Origin: JALWSI01 sp964569095 [NCBI: uncultured Aquificales bacterium]
Lineage (GTDB): Bacteria > Thermosulfidibacterota > Thermosulfidibacteria > Thermosulfidibacterales
Direction: 5' to 3'
Assembly: GCA_964569095.1 (NCBI GenBank)
Contig: CAZMTB010000077.1
Coordinates: 1-6,523, forward strand
DNA: 6,523 bases
Shown here: one piece after another, positions 1 to 5,606 of the stretch
How the letters are laid out: each line of letters starts with the position of its first letter
How positions within the stretch are numbered: position 1 is the stretch's first letter
The notes under the pieces: model-generated
Seen by the model: the letters and a program-made list of their open reading frames with translations, nothing else
The model's database searches: none
What the model was told of the DNA's origin: nothing
Made by a program: the position numbers and the translations under genes

Positions 1-1626
1 CAGTCCAAAATGATCTACTCCGACAAGGTGGGAACCAAAAGCGTCAAGAAGGTGGTGGTCCCCAGGGAGCAGAGGGAGCTCTTCGTGCTGGACGAGGACG
101 AAATAATACAGCTGGCCCAGTGGGCGGTGATCATTGAGGAGCACTACACCCAGAAGGCCGGGGTGGACCGACCCATGGACATCGAGTGGGCCAAGGACGG
201 TCTCAACAACCAGCTCTTCATCGTCCAGGCAAGGCCCGAAACCGTCCACTCCCAGCGCCGGATGGACGTGCTCGAGACCTACCGTCTACTGGAGAAGGGT
301 GAGCTTCTCGTGCAGGGCCAAAGCGTGGGCAGCAAGATAGGAACGGGTAAGGCACACGTCATTGGTAGCGTCAAGGAGATTGGCAGCTTCAAAGAGGGAG
401 AGGTGCTGGTGACGGAGATGACCGATCCCGACTGGGAACCCATCATGAAGTACGCCGCTGCCATCGTCACCGACAAAGGCGGCAGAACCTGCCACGCAGC
501 AATAGTGAGCCGTGAGCTTGGGGTTCCCGCGGTTGTGGGCACCACCACCGCCACCTCGGTGATCAAGAGCGGCATGGACATCACCGTATCCTGTGCCGAA
601 GGCGACGTGGGCAACATCTACAAGGGGATTCTCAAGTACGAGGTAGACAGGCTCGATCTGAAAGACCTGGAGCGTCCAAAGACCCACATCATGATGAACC
701 TCGGCAACCCAGAAGAGGCCTTCAAGTACTCGTTCATTCCCAACGACGGGGTCGGCCTGGCAAGGTTGGAGTTCATCATCACCTCCTACATCAAGATCCA
801 TCCCCTGGCGTTGGCCTACTTCGACAAGCTGGAAGATGCGGGGCTCAAGGCACAGATCGAGTCCATGACCCTGGGCTTCCCAGACAAAGAGGCCTACTTC
901 GTCAATCAGCTTGCAGAGGGCGTGGCCACCTTGGCAGCCGCCTTCTATCCCAAAGACGTGATCGTGCGCATGAGCGACTTCAAGACCAACGAGTACGAGA
1001 ACCTGGTGGGTGGATACCTATTTGAGCCCAAAGAGCACAACCCCATGCTGGGATGGAGAGGCGCCAGCAGGTACTACCATCCCAACTACAGAGACGGCTT
1101 TGCCCTGGAGTGCGCTGCCATGAAGCGGGTTAGAGACGTCATGGGGCTACACAACGTGAAGCTCATGGTTCCCTTCTGCCGCACCCCCGAGGAGGGCGTG
1201 AAGGTGATCGAGGAGATGGAGAAGAACGGGCTTAAGCAGGGAGAGAACGGACTGGAGATATATGTGATGTGCGAGCTGCCGGTGAACGTGGTCCTGGCAG
1301 ACGAGTTCGCCCAGATATTCGACGGCTTCTCCATTGGCTCCAACGACCTCACCCAGTTGGTTCTGGGGGTAGACAGGGACTCCGAGCTCATAGCCCACAT
1401 CTTCGACGAGAGAAACGAGGCGGTGAAGAGACTGATCGCCCAGGTGATAGACACCGCCCACAAGTTCGACAGGAAGGTGGGTATCTGCGGACAGGCCCCC
1501 TCGGACTATCCCGAGTTTGCAGAGTTTCTGGTGAAGTGCGGCATAGACAGCATGTCTCTCAACCCCGACACGGTGCTAAGCGGCACCCTCACCGTGCTCG
1601 AGGCAGAGAAGAAACTGGGCAGGTAA
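1..1626 (+). CDS. ppsA: Phosphoenolpyruvate synthase (pyruvate, water dikinase), C-terminal part, 5'-truncated by window edge
   Basis: The enzyme converts pyruvate, ATP and water to PEP, AMP and phosphate, feeding gluconeogenesis in the cytoplasm. The reading frame is open from base 1 (it begins Q-S-K-M), so the ATG at 10 is internal. About 541 residues are present of the roughly 800 usual for the family; most of the N-terminal ATP-binding domain is missing. Visible in order: the end of the ATP-grasp domain (IVQARPETVHS); the swivelling phosphohistidine domain with GGRTCHAAIVSRELGVP, where the catalytic His is codon 493-495; then the PEP/pyruvate TIM barrel with MNLGNPE, RMSDFKTNEY, EHNPMLGWRGASRY, GSNDLTQL (1336-1359) and CGQAPSD, whose Cys at 1486-1488 is the expected acid/base residue. 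The TCHAA and CGQAPSD forms point to PEP synthase rather than PPDK. The gene ends in TAA, 64 bases before a strong terminator. All key residues seen are intact. Confidence 0.97.
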   Translation, partial: QSKMIYSDKVGTKSVKKVVVPREQRELFVLDEDEIIQLAQWAVIIEEHYTQKAGVDRPMDIEWAKDGLNNQLFIVQARPETVHSQRRMDVLETYRLLEKGELLVQGQSVGSKIGTGKAHVIGSVKEIGSFKEGEVLVTEMTDPDWEPIMKYAAAIVTDKGGRTCHAAIVSRELGVPAVVGTTTATSVIKSGMDITVSCAEGDVGNIYKGILKYEVDRLDLKDLERPKTHIMMNLGNPEEAFKYSFIPNDGVGLARLEFIITSYIKIHPLALAYFDKLEDAGLKAQIESMTLGFPDKEAYFVNQLAEGVATLAAAFYPKDVIVRMSDFKTNEYENLVGGYLFEPKEHNPMLGWRGASRYYHPNYRDGFALECAAMKRVRDVMGLHNVKLMVPFCRTPEEGVKVIEEMEKNGLKQGENGLEIYVMCELPVNVVLADEFAQIFDGFSIGSNDLTQLVLGVDRDSELIAHIFDERNEAVKRLIAQVIDTAHKFDRKVGICGQAPSDYPEFAEFLVKCGIDSMSLNPDTVLSGTLTVLEAEKKLGR

Positions 1627-1637
1627 ACCCGCGGAGA

Positions 1638-1687
1638 CGTGAAGCGCGAGACCGTGAAGCGTAAGGAGTAAAACGTAAGGCGTAAAG
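1638..1687. repeat. Degenerate heptanucleotide tandem repeat (consensus CGTRARG)
   Basis: Seven near-identical 7-base units lie between the ppsA stop and the terminator: CGTGAAG (1638), CGCGAGA (1645), one extra base, then CGTGAAG (1653), CGTAAGG (1660), AGTAAAA (1667), CGTAAGG (1674) and CGTAAAG (1681). Five of the seven units begin CGT, and the A/G-rich tail is kept throughout. The stretch is non-coding. A mobile or slippage-expanded microsatellite is possible; the function is unknown. Confidence 0.7.
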
Positions 1688-1690
1688 TGG

Positions 1691-1721
1691 AGGCGGCCCT
1701 TTCGGGCCGCCTTTCTCGTTT
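1691..1721. terminator. Rho-independent terminator between convergent ppsA and arsR-type gene
   Basis: A perfect 9-bp stem, AGGCGGCCC (1691-1699) with GGGCCGCCT (1704-1712), closes on a 4-base loop (TTTC; GAAA read on the - strand). On the + strand it is followed by a T-rich tail, TTTCTCGTTT (1712-1721), so it should end ppsA transcription. On the - strand the tail is weaker (TCCACTTTACG), but the GAAA tetraloop stem lies only 21 bases past the ArsR-type stop codon. It may therefore also stop the ndk-aroE-arsR transcript. Confidence 0.85.
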
Positions 1722-1732
1722 GGCAGTATGGG

Positions 1733-2056
1733 TTACCCCTTCTCTTCGGGGTCCGAGAATATGAGGGGCAGTATCTTCAAGGCCCTCTCGTCTGCCAGAG
1801 AGTAGCATATCTTTGGACCGTCGCGGCGAGAGGTGATGATGTTCTGGTTCTTCAACACCATGAGGTGCTGCGAGACGTTGGCCTGGGGCAGCCCCAAGGT
1901 CTCCCAAAGGGACTTCACGCATAGCTCACCCCCCATCAAGGCCCTCACTATCTTCAACCTCGTGGGATGGGCCAGGGCCTTCAGATACTCAGAGGCCTCC
2001 TCGCAGCTGTCGTCCTCGTAGATGCTCGGTATCTCCCTCTCGCTATTCACCGCCAT
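1733..2056 (-). CDS. ArsR/SmtB-family winged-helix transcriptional regulator
   Basis: A 107-residue DNA-binding repressor of the ArsR type. The core runs from about residue 22 to 100: LKALAHPTRLKIVRAL, the recognition region LGLPQANVSQHLMVLKNQNII (split by helix turns), and a wing with RRDGPKICYSL. I chose the ATG at 2056 because it is preceded by a GGGGTGA-type site and gives normal family length; a TTG at 2098 would add 14 residues with a weaker site. The classic ArsR metal motif ELCVCDL reads ELCVKSL here, so only the first Cys (C46) remains. Two other cysteines are C18 and C84. The inducer is therefore not predictable: it could be a metalloid bound by an unusual Cys set, a thiol/redox signal, or nothing. 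The gene lies 45 bases after aroE on the same strand and has no clear promoter of its own, so it is probably the last gene of the ndk-aroE unit. Confidence 0.9.
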   Translation of the reverse strand: MAVNSEREIPSIYEDDSCEEASEYLKALAHPTRLKIVRALMGGELCVKSLWETLGLPQANVSQHLMVLKNQNIITSRRDGPKICYSLADERALKILPLIFSDPEEKG

Positions 2057-2101
2057 CTTCTCACCCCTACCTGCCAATACTGCACTTCGCGCCGCCAAAG
2101 A

Positions 2102-2944
2102 TCAAGACTCGCCTTTGAACAACGCCTCCCGTATGGGTTCCAATGGGGGTTTCACCCCTACGAATATCTCGAAAGACTCCACGGCCTGGTGCAACAGCAT
2201 GGAGAGACCGTTGGCAGCGGTTAAACCTAACCCCTTTGCGTCCCTCACCAAGGGGGTGTCTCCCCCCGCGTAAACCATGTCGTACACCACCGCCCCTTTG
2301 GGAAGGGCCCCGAGCCTCACGGGCACCATCCCCTTTCCATCTGCACCAACGGTGGTACCGTTCACCACGATGGAGACCTGGGGAAGCACACCCGCGATGG
2401 TATCGGCATCCCAGGAGAGGGGTTCAACCCTGCCCTTCAGTATCTTTACCGCCTTCTCCCGGCGAACCTTGCCACGGTTGGCCAGCCAGATGGTATCCAC
2501 CCCCAGCTGGTGCAGAGCAACCACCGCCGCCCTGGCCGCCCCACCCGCCCCGAGAACAAGGGCATTCCTCCCCTCGCCCTCAAAACCGAGCTCCTCAACC
2601 GCCCTTCTGAATCCCACCACATCGGTGTTGTAGCCTATCAGCTTGTCCTGCTTGGGCTTCACCGTGTTGACCGCCTGAACCGCCTCTGCCTCGTCACCGC
2701 AGATGTCCATCTCCCTGTAGGCCATCTCTTTGAAGGGAACGGTGACGTTAAACCCCATGAAGTTCTCAACGAAGCAGAACCCAGAGAGTATCTCGCTCAG
2801 GTAACCCTCCTTGCCGTGAAAGGGCAGGTAGACGGCGTCTATTCCCAAAAGGCGGTACCCCTCGTTGTGGATGAGGGGAGAGAGGGTGTAGTCTATGCCC
2901 ACACCCAGCACCCCCGCAATCCTGGTTCTACCGCCTATCTCCAT
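2102..2944 (-). CDS. aroE: Shikimate dehydrogenase (NADP-dependent)
   Basis: The enzyme reduces 3-dehydroshikimate to shikimate with NADPH, in the pathway to chorismate and the aromatic amino acids; it is cytoplasmic. At 280 residues it matches the usual full length. The substrate site is TLSPLIHN (residues 20-27; the first Ser of the common S-x-S pair is Thr20). FNVTVPFKE carries the catalytic Lys72, and NTDVVGF carries the catalytic Asp108. GAGGAARAA (132-140) is the nucleotide-binding glycine loop, followed by ANR at 155-157. VNGTTVG, YDMVYAGGDTPLV and NGLSMLLHQA near the C terminus are family signatures; the Gln of the last is expected to contact shikimate. The ATG overlaps the ndk stop by one base (TGATG), which implies translational coupling. 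AroE rather than a quinate/shikimate YdiB paralogue is favoured by overall pattern only. Confidence 0.96.
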   Translation of the reverse strand: MEIGGRTRIAGVLGVGIDYTLSPLIHNEGYRLLGIDAVYLPFHGKEGYLSEILSGFCFVENFMGFNVTVPFKEMAYREMDICGDEAEAVQAVNTVKPKQDKLIGYNTDVVGFRRAVEELGFEGEGRNALVLGAGGAARAAVVALHQLGVDTIWLANRGKVRREKAVKILKGRVEPLSWDADTIAGVLPQVSIVVNGTTVGADGKGMVPVRLGALPKGAVVYDMVYAGGDTPLVRDAKGLGLTAANGLSMLLHQAVESFEIFVGVKPPLEPIREALFKGES

Positions 2945-3363
2945 CAGCCAACTATCTCTAACTGGTTGAAGAAGTAGGCAATCTCGGTAGCCGCCGTCTC
3001 TGGCGCGTCAGAGCCGTGCACCGAGTTCTTCTCTATGTTCAGGGCAAACTCCTTTCGTATTGTGCCCTCGGCGGCCTTGGCAGGGTCAGTGGCTCCCATC
3101 AGCTCCCTCCACCGGGCTATGGCATTCTCACCCTTCAGCACCATCACCACGATGGGGCCCGAGGACATGAAATCGGTGAGAGAGTCGAAGAAGGGCTTAC
3201 CCCTGTGAACGGCGTAGAACCCCTCTGCCCCTTCCTTGGAGAGGTGGAGCATCTTCATTGCCACCACCTGGAGACCACCCTTATAGATTCTGTCTATTAT
3301 GGTTCCTGCGAGCCCCCTCACAACTGCGTCGGGCTTTATTATGGCCAGCGTCTTCTCCTCCAT
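2944..3363 (-). CDS. ndk: Nucleoside diphosphate kinase
   Basis: The enzyme transfers the gamma phosphate from ATP to nucleoside diphosphates through a phosphohistidine, balancing NTP and dNTP pools. From the ATG at 3363 it has 139 residues, the normal bacterial size. All standard active-site residues are visible at a constant offset of two from the human enzyme: Lys10 (IIKPDAV), Tyr50, Phe58, Arg86, Thr92, Arg103, Asn113 and catalytic His116 in [11 protein letters not shown] at 3369 would add two residues, but it sits only two bases from the GAGGAGGAG site, whereas the ATG is eight bases away; the ATG is preferred. The stop codon shares a base with the aroE start. It is the first gene of the minus-strand cluster and is divergent from tolQ. 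Confidence 0.97.
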   Translation of the reverse strand: MEEKTLAIIKPDAVVRGLAGTIIDRIYKGGLQVVAMKMLHLSKEGAEGFYAVHRGKPFFDSLTDFMSSGPIVVMVLKGENAIARWRELMGATDPAKAAEGTIRKEFALNIEKNSVHGSDAPETAATEIAYFFNQLEIVG

Positions 3364-3371
3364 GGTCAAAA

Positions 3372-3380
3372 CTCCTCCTC
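3372..3380 (-). promoter_or_regulatory. Ribosome binding site of ndk
   Basis: GAGGAGGAG on the - strand lies eight bases before the ATG at 3363 and only two before the alternative TTG at 3369. This spacing decides the ndk start in favour of the ATG. Confidence 0.75.
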
Positions 3381-3462
3381 TTTTCTGTAGCCTGTGGTAA
3401 CCTGTCGGTTCTCGCGGGAGTCCCTTATCTCAAAATTGGCCCCTCTGCGCCACCCGGACAAC

Positions 3463-3486
3463 CCACAATTTTTGTGACACCACAAT
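3463..3486. promoter_or_regulatory. Candidate operator: three alternating CACAA/TTGTG half-sites
   Basis: CACAA (3464-3468), TTGTG (3472-3476) and CACAA (3481-3485) follow each other in the divergent ndk/tolQ region. The last two form a perfect inverted repeat TTGTG-N4-CACAA (3472-3485), and CCACAAT occurs twice, 17 bases apart (3463 and 3480). The 5-4-5 geometry resembles CRP/FNR-family sites, though the half-site is not a textbook match. The inverted repeat is centred about 44 bases before the predicted tolQ transcription start, close to a class II activator position. Function is inferred from layout only. Confidence 0.4.
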
Positions 3487-3489
3487 CCC

Positions 3490-3516
3490 TTGCGATTAGA
3501 GAGGGGGTGGTATAAC
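3490..3516 (+). promoter_or_regulatory. Predicted promoter of the tol operon (extended -10)
   Basis: TGGTATAAC at 3508-3516 is an extended -10 element (TG-N-TATAAC). A modest -35, TTGCGA (3490-3495), lies 15 bases upstream, which is shorter than ideal, but an extended -10 tolerates this. Transcription would start near 3523, giving a leader of about 28 bases before the tolQ ATG. This is a reading of sigma-70 consensus by eye. Confidence 0.5.
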
Positions 3517-3536
3517 AAGGGATCGTATTAGACGAG

Positions 3537-3542
3537 AGGAGG
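3537..3542 (+). promoter_or_regulatory. Ribosome binding site of tolQ
   Basis: AGGAGG lies eight bases before the ATG at 3551, an optimal spacing that supports this start. Confidence 0.8.
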
Positions 3543-3550
3543 ACCGTTGT

Positions 3551-4237
3551 ATGGAGGTATCTACCACGGCATTGTCGCTTCACCCCCTGCTGGCCATGCT
3601 GCAGTCCACGGGACCAGTGGTGAAGGGCGTTATTCTCATTCTTCTCATACTCTCCTTCACCAGTTGGGCCAGCATGATCGTCAAGATGATCCAGCTACAC
3701 AGAATAGCCAAGGAGGATCGCTCTTTCATCAGGACCTTTTACGGAGAACGGGACTGGAGGAGGCTGTACACCCTCTCGAAGCTCTTCAGAAAGGGATTGG
3801 CCCCCTTGCTCTACCGGGAGTTAGCCGGGGCGGTTAGCCGGGGAGAGCTCAACCTCCCCCCCCTCTCCTCCCAGAGGGCCATGGTGTGGGAGAGGGTGGT
3901 AGAACAGGTGGTTCTGCTCAACCGTGCCAGGCTCCACTCGTGGCTCGGTTTTCTGGCCACCGTGGGTAACACTGCCCCCTTTATTGGGCTATTTGGAACC
4001 GTCTGGGGAATCATGAGGGCCTTTCACCAGATAGGAGTGCGAGGCTCGGCAAGCCTGGCGGTAGTAGCCCCTGGCATATCCGAGGCACTCATCACCACCG
4101 CTTTGGGGATAGCCGTGGCGGTACCCGCCGTGGTTGCCTACAACCACTTTCTCGCCAAGGTGGAGCGAATGGAGGACGGGCTGAGGGCCCACGCCTTCGA
4201 GTTCATGAACGTTCTGGAAGGAGCAGATGAGGAATAA
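3551..4237 (+). CDS. tolQ: TolQ, proton-channel subunit of the Tol-Pal motor (MotA/TolQ/ExbB family)
   Basis: An inner-membrane protein that with TolR forms a proton-driven motor energising TolA, needed for outer-membrane constriction and integrity at division. Its 228 residues match TolQ (about 230). Three membrane segments are visible: roughly 22-44 (VVKGVILILLILSFTSW), 131-155 and 173-198, with a cytoplasmic domain between the first two. The signature GNTAPFIGLFGTVWGIM (139-155) and APGISEALITTALGIAVAVP (173-192) are the family hallmarks, including the Thr182/Thr183 pair in the pore-lining helix. TolQ rather than ExbB is chosen from the tolR-tolA-tolB context and length. The 3' end overlaps tolR by 11 bases. 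Confidence 0.95.
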   Translation: MEVSTTALSLHPLLAMLQSTGPVVKGVILILLILSFTSWASMIVKMIQLHRIAKEDRSFIRTFYGERDWRRLYTLSKLFRKGLAPLLYRELAGAVSRGELNLPPLSSQRAMVWERVVEQVVLLNRARLHSWLGFLATVGNTAPFIGLFGTVWGIMRAFHQIGVRGSASLAVVAPGISEALITTALGIAVAVPAVVAYNHFLAKVERMEDGLRAHAFEFMNVLEGADEE

Positions 4238-4679
4238 CAAGGGTATGGTCTCGCAGATCAACGTCACCCCCCTGGTTGACGTGATGCTGGTTCTCCTCAT
4301 CATATTCATGGTGACCACTCCCATGCTGATCCACGGGGTGAAGGTGGAGCTTCCCCACACCACCGCTGCTCCCCTGCGCAGCAAGAAGGAGCCCATAGTG
4401 ATCACCGTTCTCAGGGACGGTTCGGTCTTTCTCAACCGCCACCGCTACACCCTCCCCAAGCTACGGACAAAGCTGAAGGCGCTCTATCCACTGATGCCAA
4501 ACAGGCAGGTGGCCATAAGGGGAGACGGCAACACCGCCTACAAGAACGTCATTGCGGTGCTGGGAGCGGTGAAGGCAGCCGGCTTCAAGAAGGTTGGCCT
4601 CGTGACCAAGCCGGAGTCCCAGGCCACGAGAACCTCCAGAAGAAGGGCCCCGGCCCGGGACGCCAGAAGCAGGAGATGA
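4227..4679 (+). CDS. tolR: TolR, inner-membrane Tol motor subunit (ExbD/TolR family), with basic C-terminal tail
   Basis: The motor partner of TolQ: one N-terminal transmembrane helix and a periplasmic domain. INVTPLVDVMLVLLIIFMVT (residues 11-30) holds the essential aspartate, Asp18, equivalent to the proton-carrying Asp of TolR/ExbD. A typical periplasmic ExbD fold follows, ending at about GFKKVGLVT (119-127). Residues 128-150 form an extra tail with eight arginines and one Asp (SRRRAPARDARSRR at the end), beyond where the family usually stops. The start at 4227 overlaps tolQ by 11 bases, with AAGGAG only three bases upstream; Met7 at 4245 is an alternative. The stop TGA overlaps an ATG (ATGA, 4676-4679) that opens a 13-codon frame leading to tolA. 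ExbD is excluded mainly by context. Confidence 0.93.
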   Translation: MRNNKGMVSQINVTPLVDVMLVLLIIFMVTTPMLIHGVKVELPHTTAAPLRSKKEPIVITVLRDGSVFLNRHRYTLPKLRTKLKALYPLMPNRQVAIRGDGNTAYKNVIAVLGAVKAAGFKKVGLVTKPESQATRTSRRRAPARDARSRR

Positions 4680-4717
4680 GAGAAACACCCACCCTACAGC
4701 GAGGAGGAGGGGAATAG
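4676..4717 (+). other. 13-codon mini-ORF linking tolR and tolA, in frame with tolA
   Basis: ATG at 4676 overlaps the tolR stop as ATGA. The frame encodes MRETPTLQRGGGE and ends with TAG at 4715-4717, directly followed by the GTG start of tolA (4718) in the same frame. AGGAG abuts the ATG with no spacer, so independent initiation is unlikely; use by ribosomes terminating on tolR is conceivable. It may be chance, a re-initiation device, or a former N-terminal extension of TolA. No protein function is claimed. Confidence 0.3.
4701..4712 (+). promoter_or_regulatory. Ribosome binding site supporting the GTG start of tolA
   Basis: A GAGGAGGAGGGG run holds AGGAGG-type sites, with GGAGG (4706-4710) ending seven bases before GTG 4718. 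No in-frame ATG exists ahead of the membrane anchor after the TAG at 4715, so this site fixes GTG as the likely start. Confidence 0.75.
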
Positions 4718-5593
4718 GTGATACACGAGGAGGGATACGGCTCGTCGGGCATATCACCCTCTTCGTGGATAGTCGCCTTCACCGTCTCGGTGATACTCCA
4801 CGCCTCCTTGGTGGGGGGGATGCTGCTATGGCAGAGGTACTACAAGCCCAAACGGGTCTTCATTCCCACCTACACCGTGGCCCTGCTGGGTCCCCAGGTG
4901 GTTCAGCAGAAGAGCCAGGCAAAAACCAAGGCGACCCCTCCCAAGGCAAAAAGCACCGTAAAGAGAGAGGTGAAGAGGCCATCTCCTCCTCCCCAGAAGA
5001 AGAGCAAGGCAGCGTGGAAGCTTCCTAAGGAGGAGAAAAAGAAGAAGGAGAAGAAGGCCACCAAGAAGACCGAAAAGAAGAAACAGCCCAAAAAGAAGAC
5101 CACCAAAACCAAAAAGAAGACCAAAGCGGCAAAGAAGAGAACCACCAAGCCCAAGAAGGCAAAGAAGACCAATAAGGAGAAGAGGACGGCAAAGGCGAAA
5201 GAACCCGCCCCAGAGGCCCAGATAGCCAAGGCCCTGGCAAAGATCTCCCGGGAGGTTGGCCAGGTGAAGCCGGGAAGTGCAAGGGGGGTGTCGGCAAACC
5301 CAAGGGCGGTTGAAACCCGTTTCCAGAACTACTATAACACTATATCCAAGAGGGTTAGAGAAGAGTGGGTCTTCCCTCCTGAGGTGGACGAAGGAGAGAG
5401 GTTAGAGGCCATAGTGACCATAACCATAAAAGAAGACGGCAGCCTGAAGAAGGTGGAACTCGAGTCTACCTCTGGCAATGTCTTCTTCGACAGGTCCGTT
5501 CTCAGGGCCGTCAGAAAGGCCGCACCATTTCCTCCGCTCCCGAAAGAGTATCCTGGGAACGAGATGGAGATAGGCATAAGGTTCAGACCCTGA
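4718..5593 (+). CDS. tolA: TolA-like periplasm-spanning energy transducer (TolA/TonB family)
   Basis: A 291-residue protein expected to couple the TolQR motor to TolB/Pal and the outer membrane. It has a GTG start. A single membrane anchor spans about residues 17-38 and contains S24-x3-H28, the Ser/His pair shared by TonB and TolA anchors. A long low-complexity stalk follows; residues 101-161 hold 32 lysines in 61 with only five acidic residues, plus Thr, Ala and Pro. A short helix (166-183) leads to a C-terminal domain (about 201-291) of TonB/TolA domain III type, with REEWVFPP, VTITIKEDGSLKKVELESTS, and FFDRSVLRAVRKAAPFPPLP. The C-terminal domain alone would be called TonB; position between tolR and tolB makes TolA the better name. 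The stalk is unusually basic compared with the mixed A/K/E/D helix of enterobacterial TolA. Confidence 0.9.
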   Translation: MIHEEGYGSSGISPSSWIVAFTVSVILHASLVGGMLLWQRYYKPKRVFIPTYTVALLGPQVVQQKSQAKTKATPPKAKSTVKREVKRPSPPPQKKSKAAWKLPKEEKKKKEKKATKKTEKKKQPKKKTTKTKKKTKAAKKRTTKPKKAKKTNKEKRTAKAKEPAPEAQIAKALAKISREVGQVKPGSARGVSANPRAVETRFQNYYNTISKRVREEWVFPPEVDEGERLEAIVTITIKEDGSLKKVELESTSGNVFFDRSVLRAVRKAAPFPPLPKEYPGNEMEIGIRFRP

Positions 5594-5595
5594 AG

Positions 5596-5604
5596 AAGGA
5601 GGTG
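5596..5604 (+). promoter_or_regulatory. Ribosome binding site of tolB, full anti-SD match
   Basis: AAGGAGGTG is complementary to the whole 3' anti-Shine-Dalgarno core of 16S rRNA and ends two bases before the tolB ATG at 5607. It lies within the 13-base tolA-tolB gap. Confidence 0.8.
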
Positions 5605-5606
5605 GG

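Noticed and set aside
286-801. 171-codon open frame on the - strand inside ppsA
   Set aside because: It is antisense to highly conserved PEP synthase sequence including the catalytic His motif; its translation shows no recognisable domain.
2143-2610. 155-codon + strand open frame opposite aroE
   Set aside because: Its translation is Pro/Arg-rich low complexity, typical of a GC-rich shadow frame, and the opposite strand encodes an intact AroE.
2510-2977. 155-codon + strand frame spanning the aroE-ndk junction
   Set aside because: It lies opposite conserved AroE motifs and has no recognisable domain; a shadow of the real genes.
3399-3410. Small inverted repeat AACC-TGTC-GGTT in the ndk leader
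   Set aside because: A four-base stem is expected by chance and shows no conserved riboswitch or terminator pattern.
5036-5180. Possible separate histone H1-like gene
   Set aside because: The lysine-rich stretch is continuous in frame with a membrane anchor before it and a TonB/TolA domain after it, so it is a stalk and not an independent protein.
4903-5229. - strand frame rich in Phe/Leu/Val, resembling a membrane protein
   Set aside because: It is the exact complement of the lysine-rich tolA stalk: AAG/AAA codons read backwards give CTT/TTT. The hydrophobicity is an artefact.
3551-5593. ExbB-ExbD-TonB iron-uptake system instead of Tol
   Set aside because: The protein families overlap, but TolQ length and the immediately following tolB with a signal peptide and PD40 blades identify a Tol-Pal operon; no TonB-dependent receptor is present.
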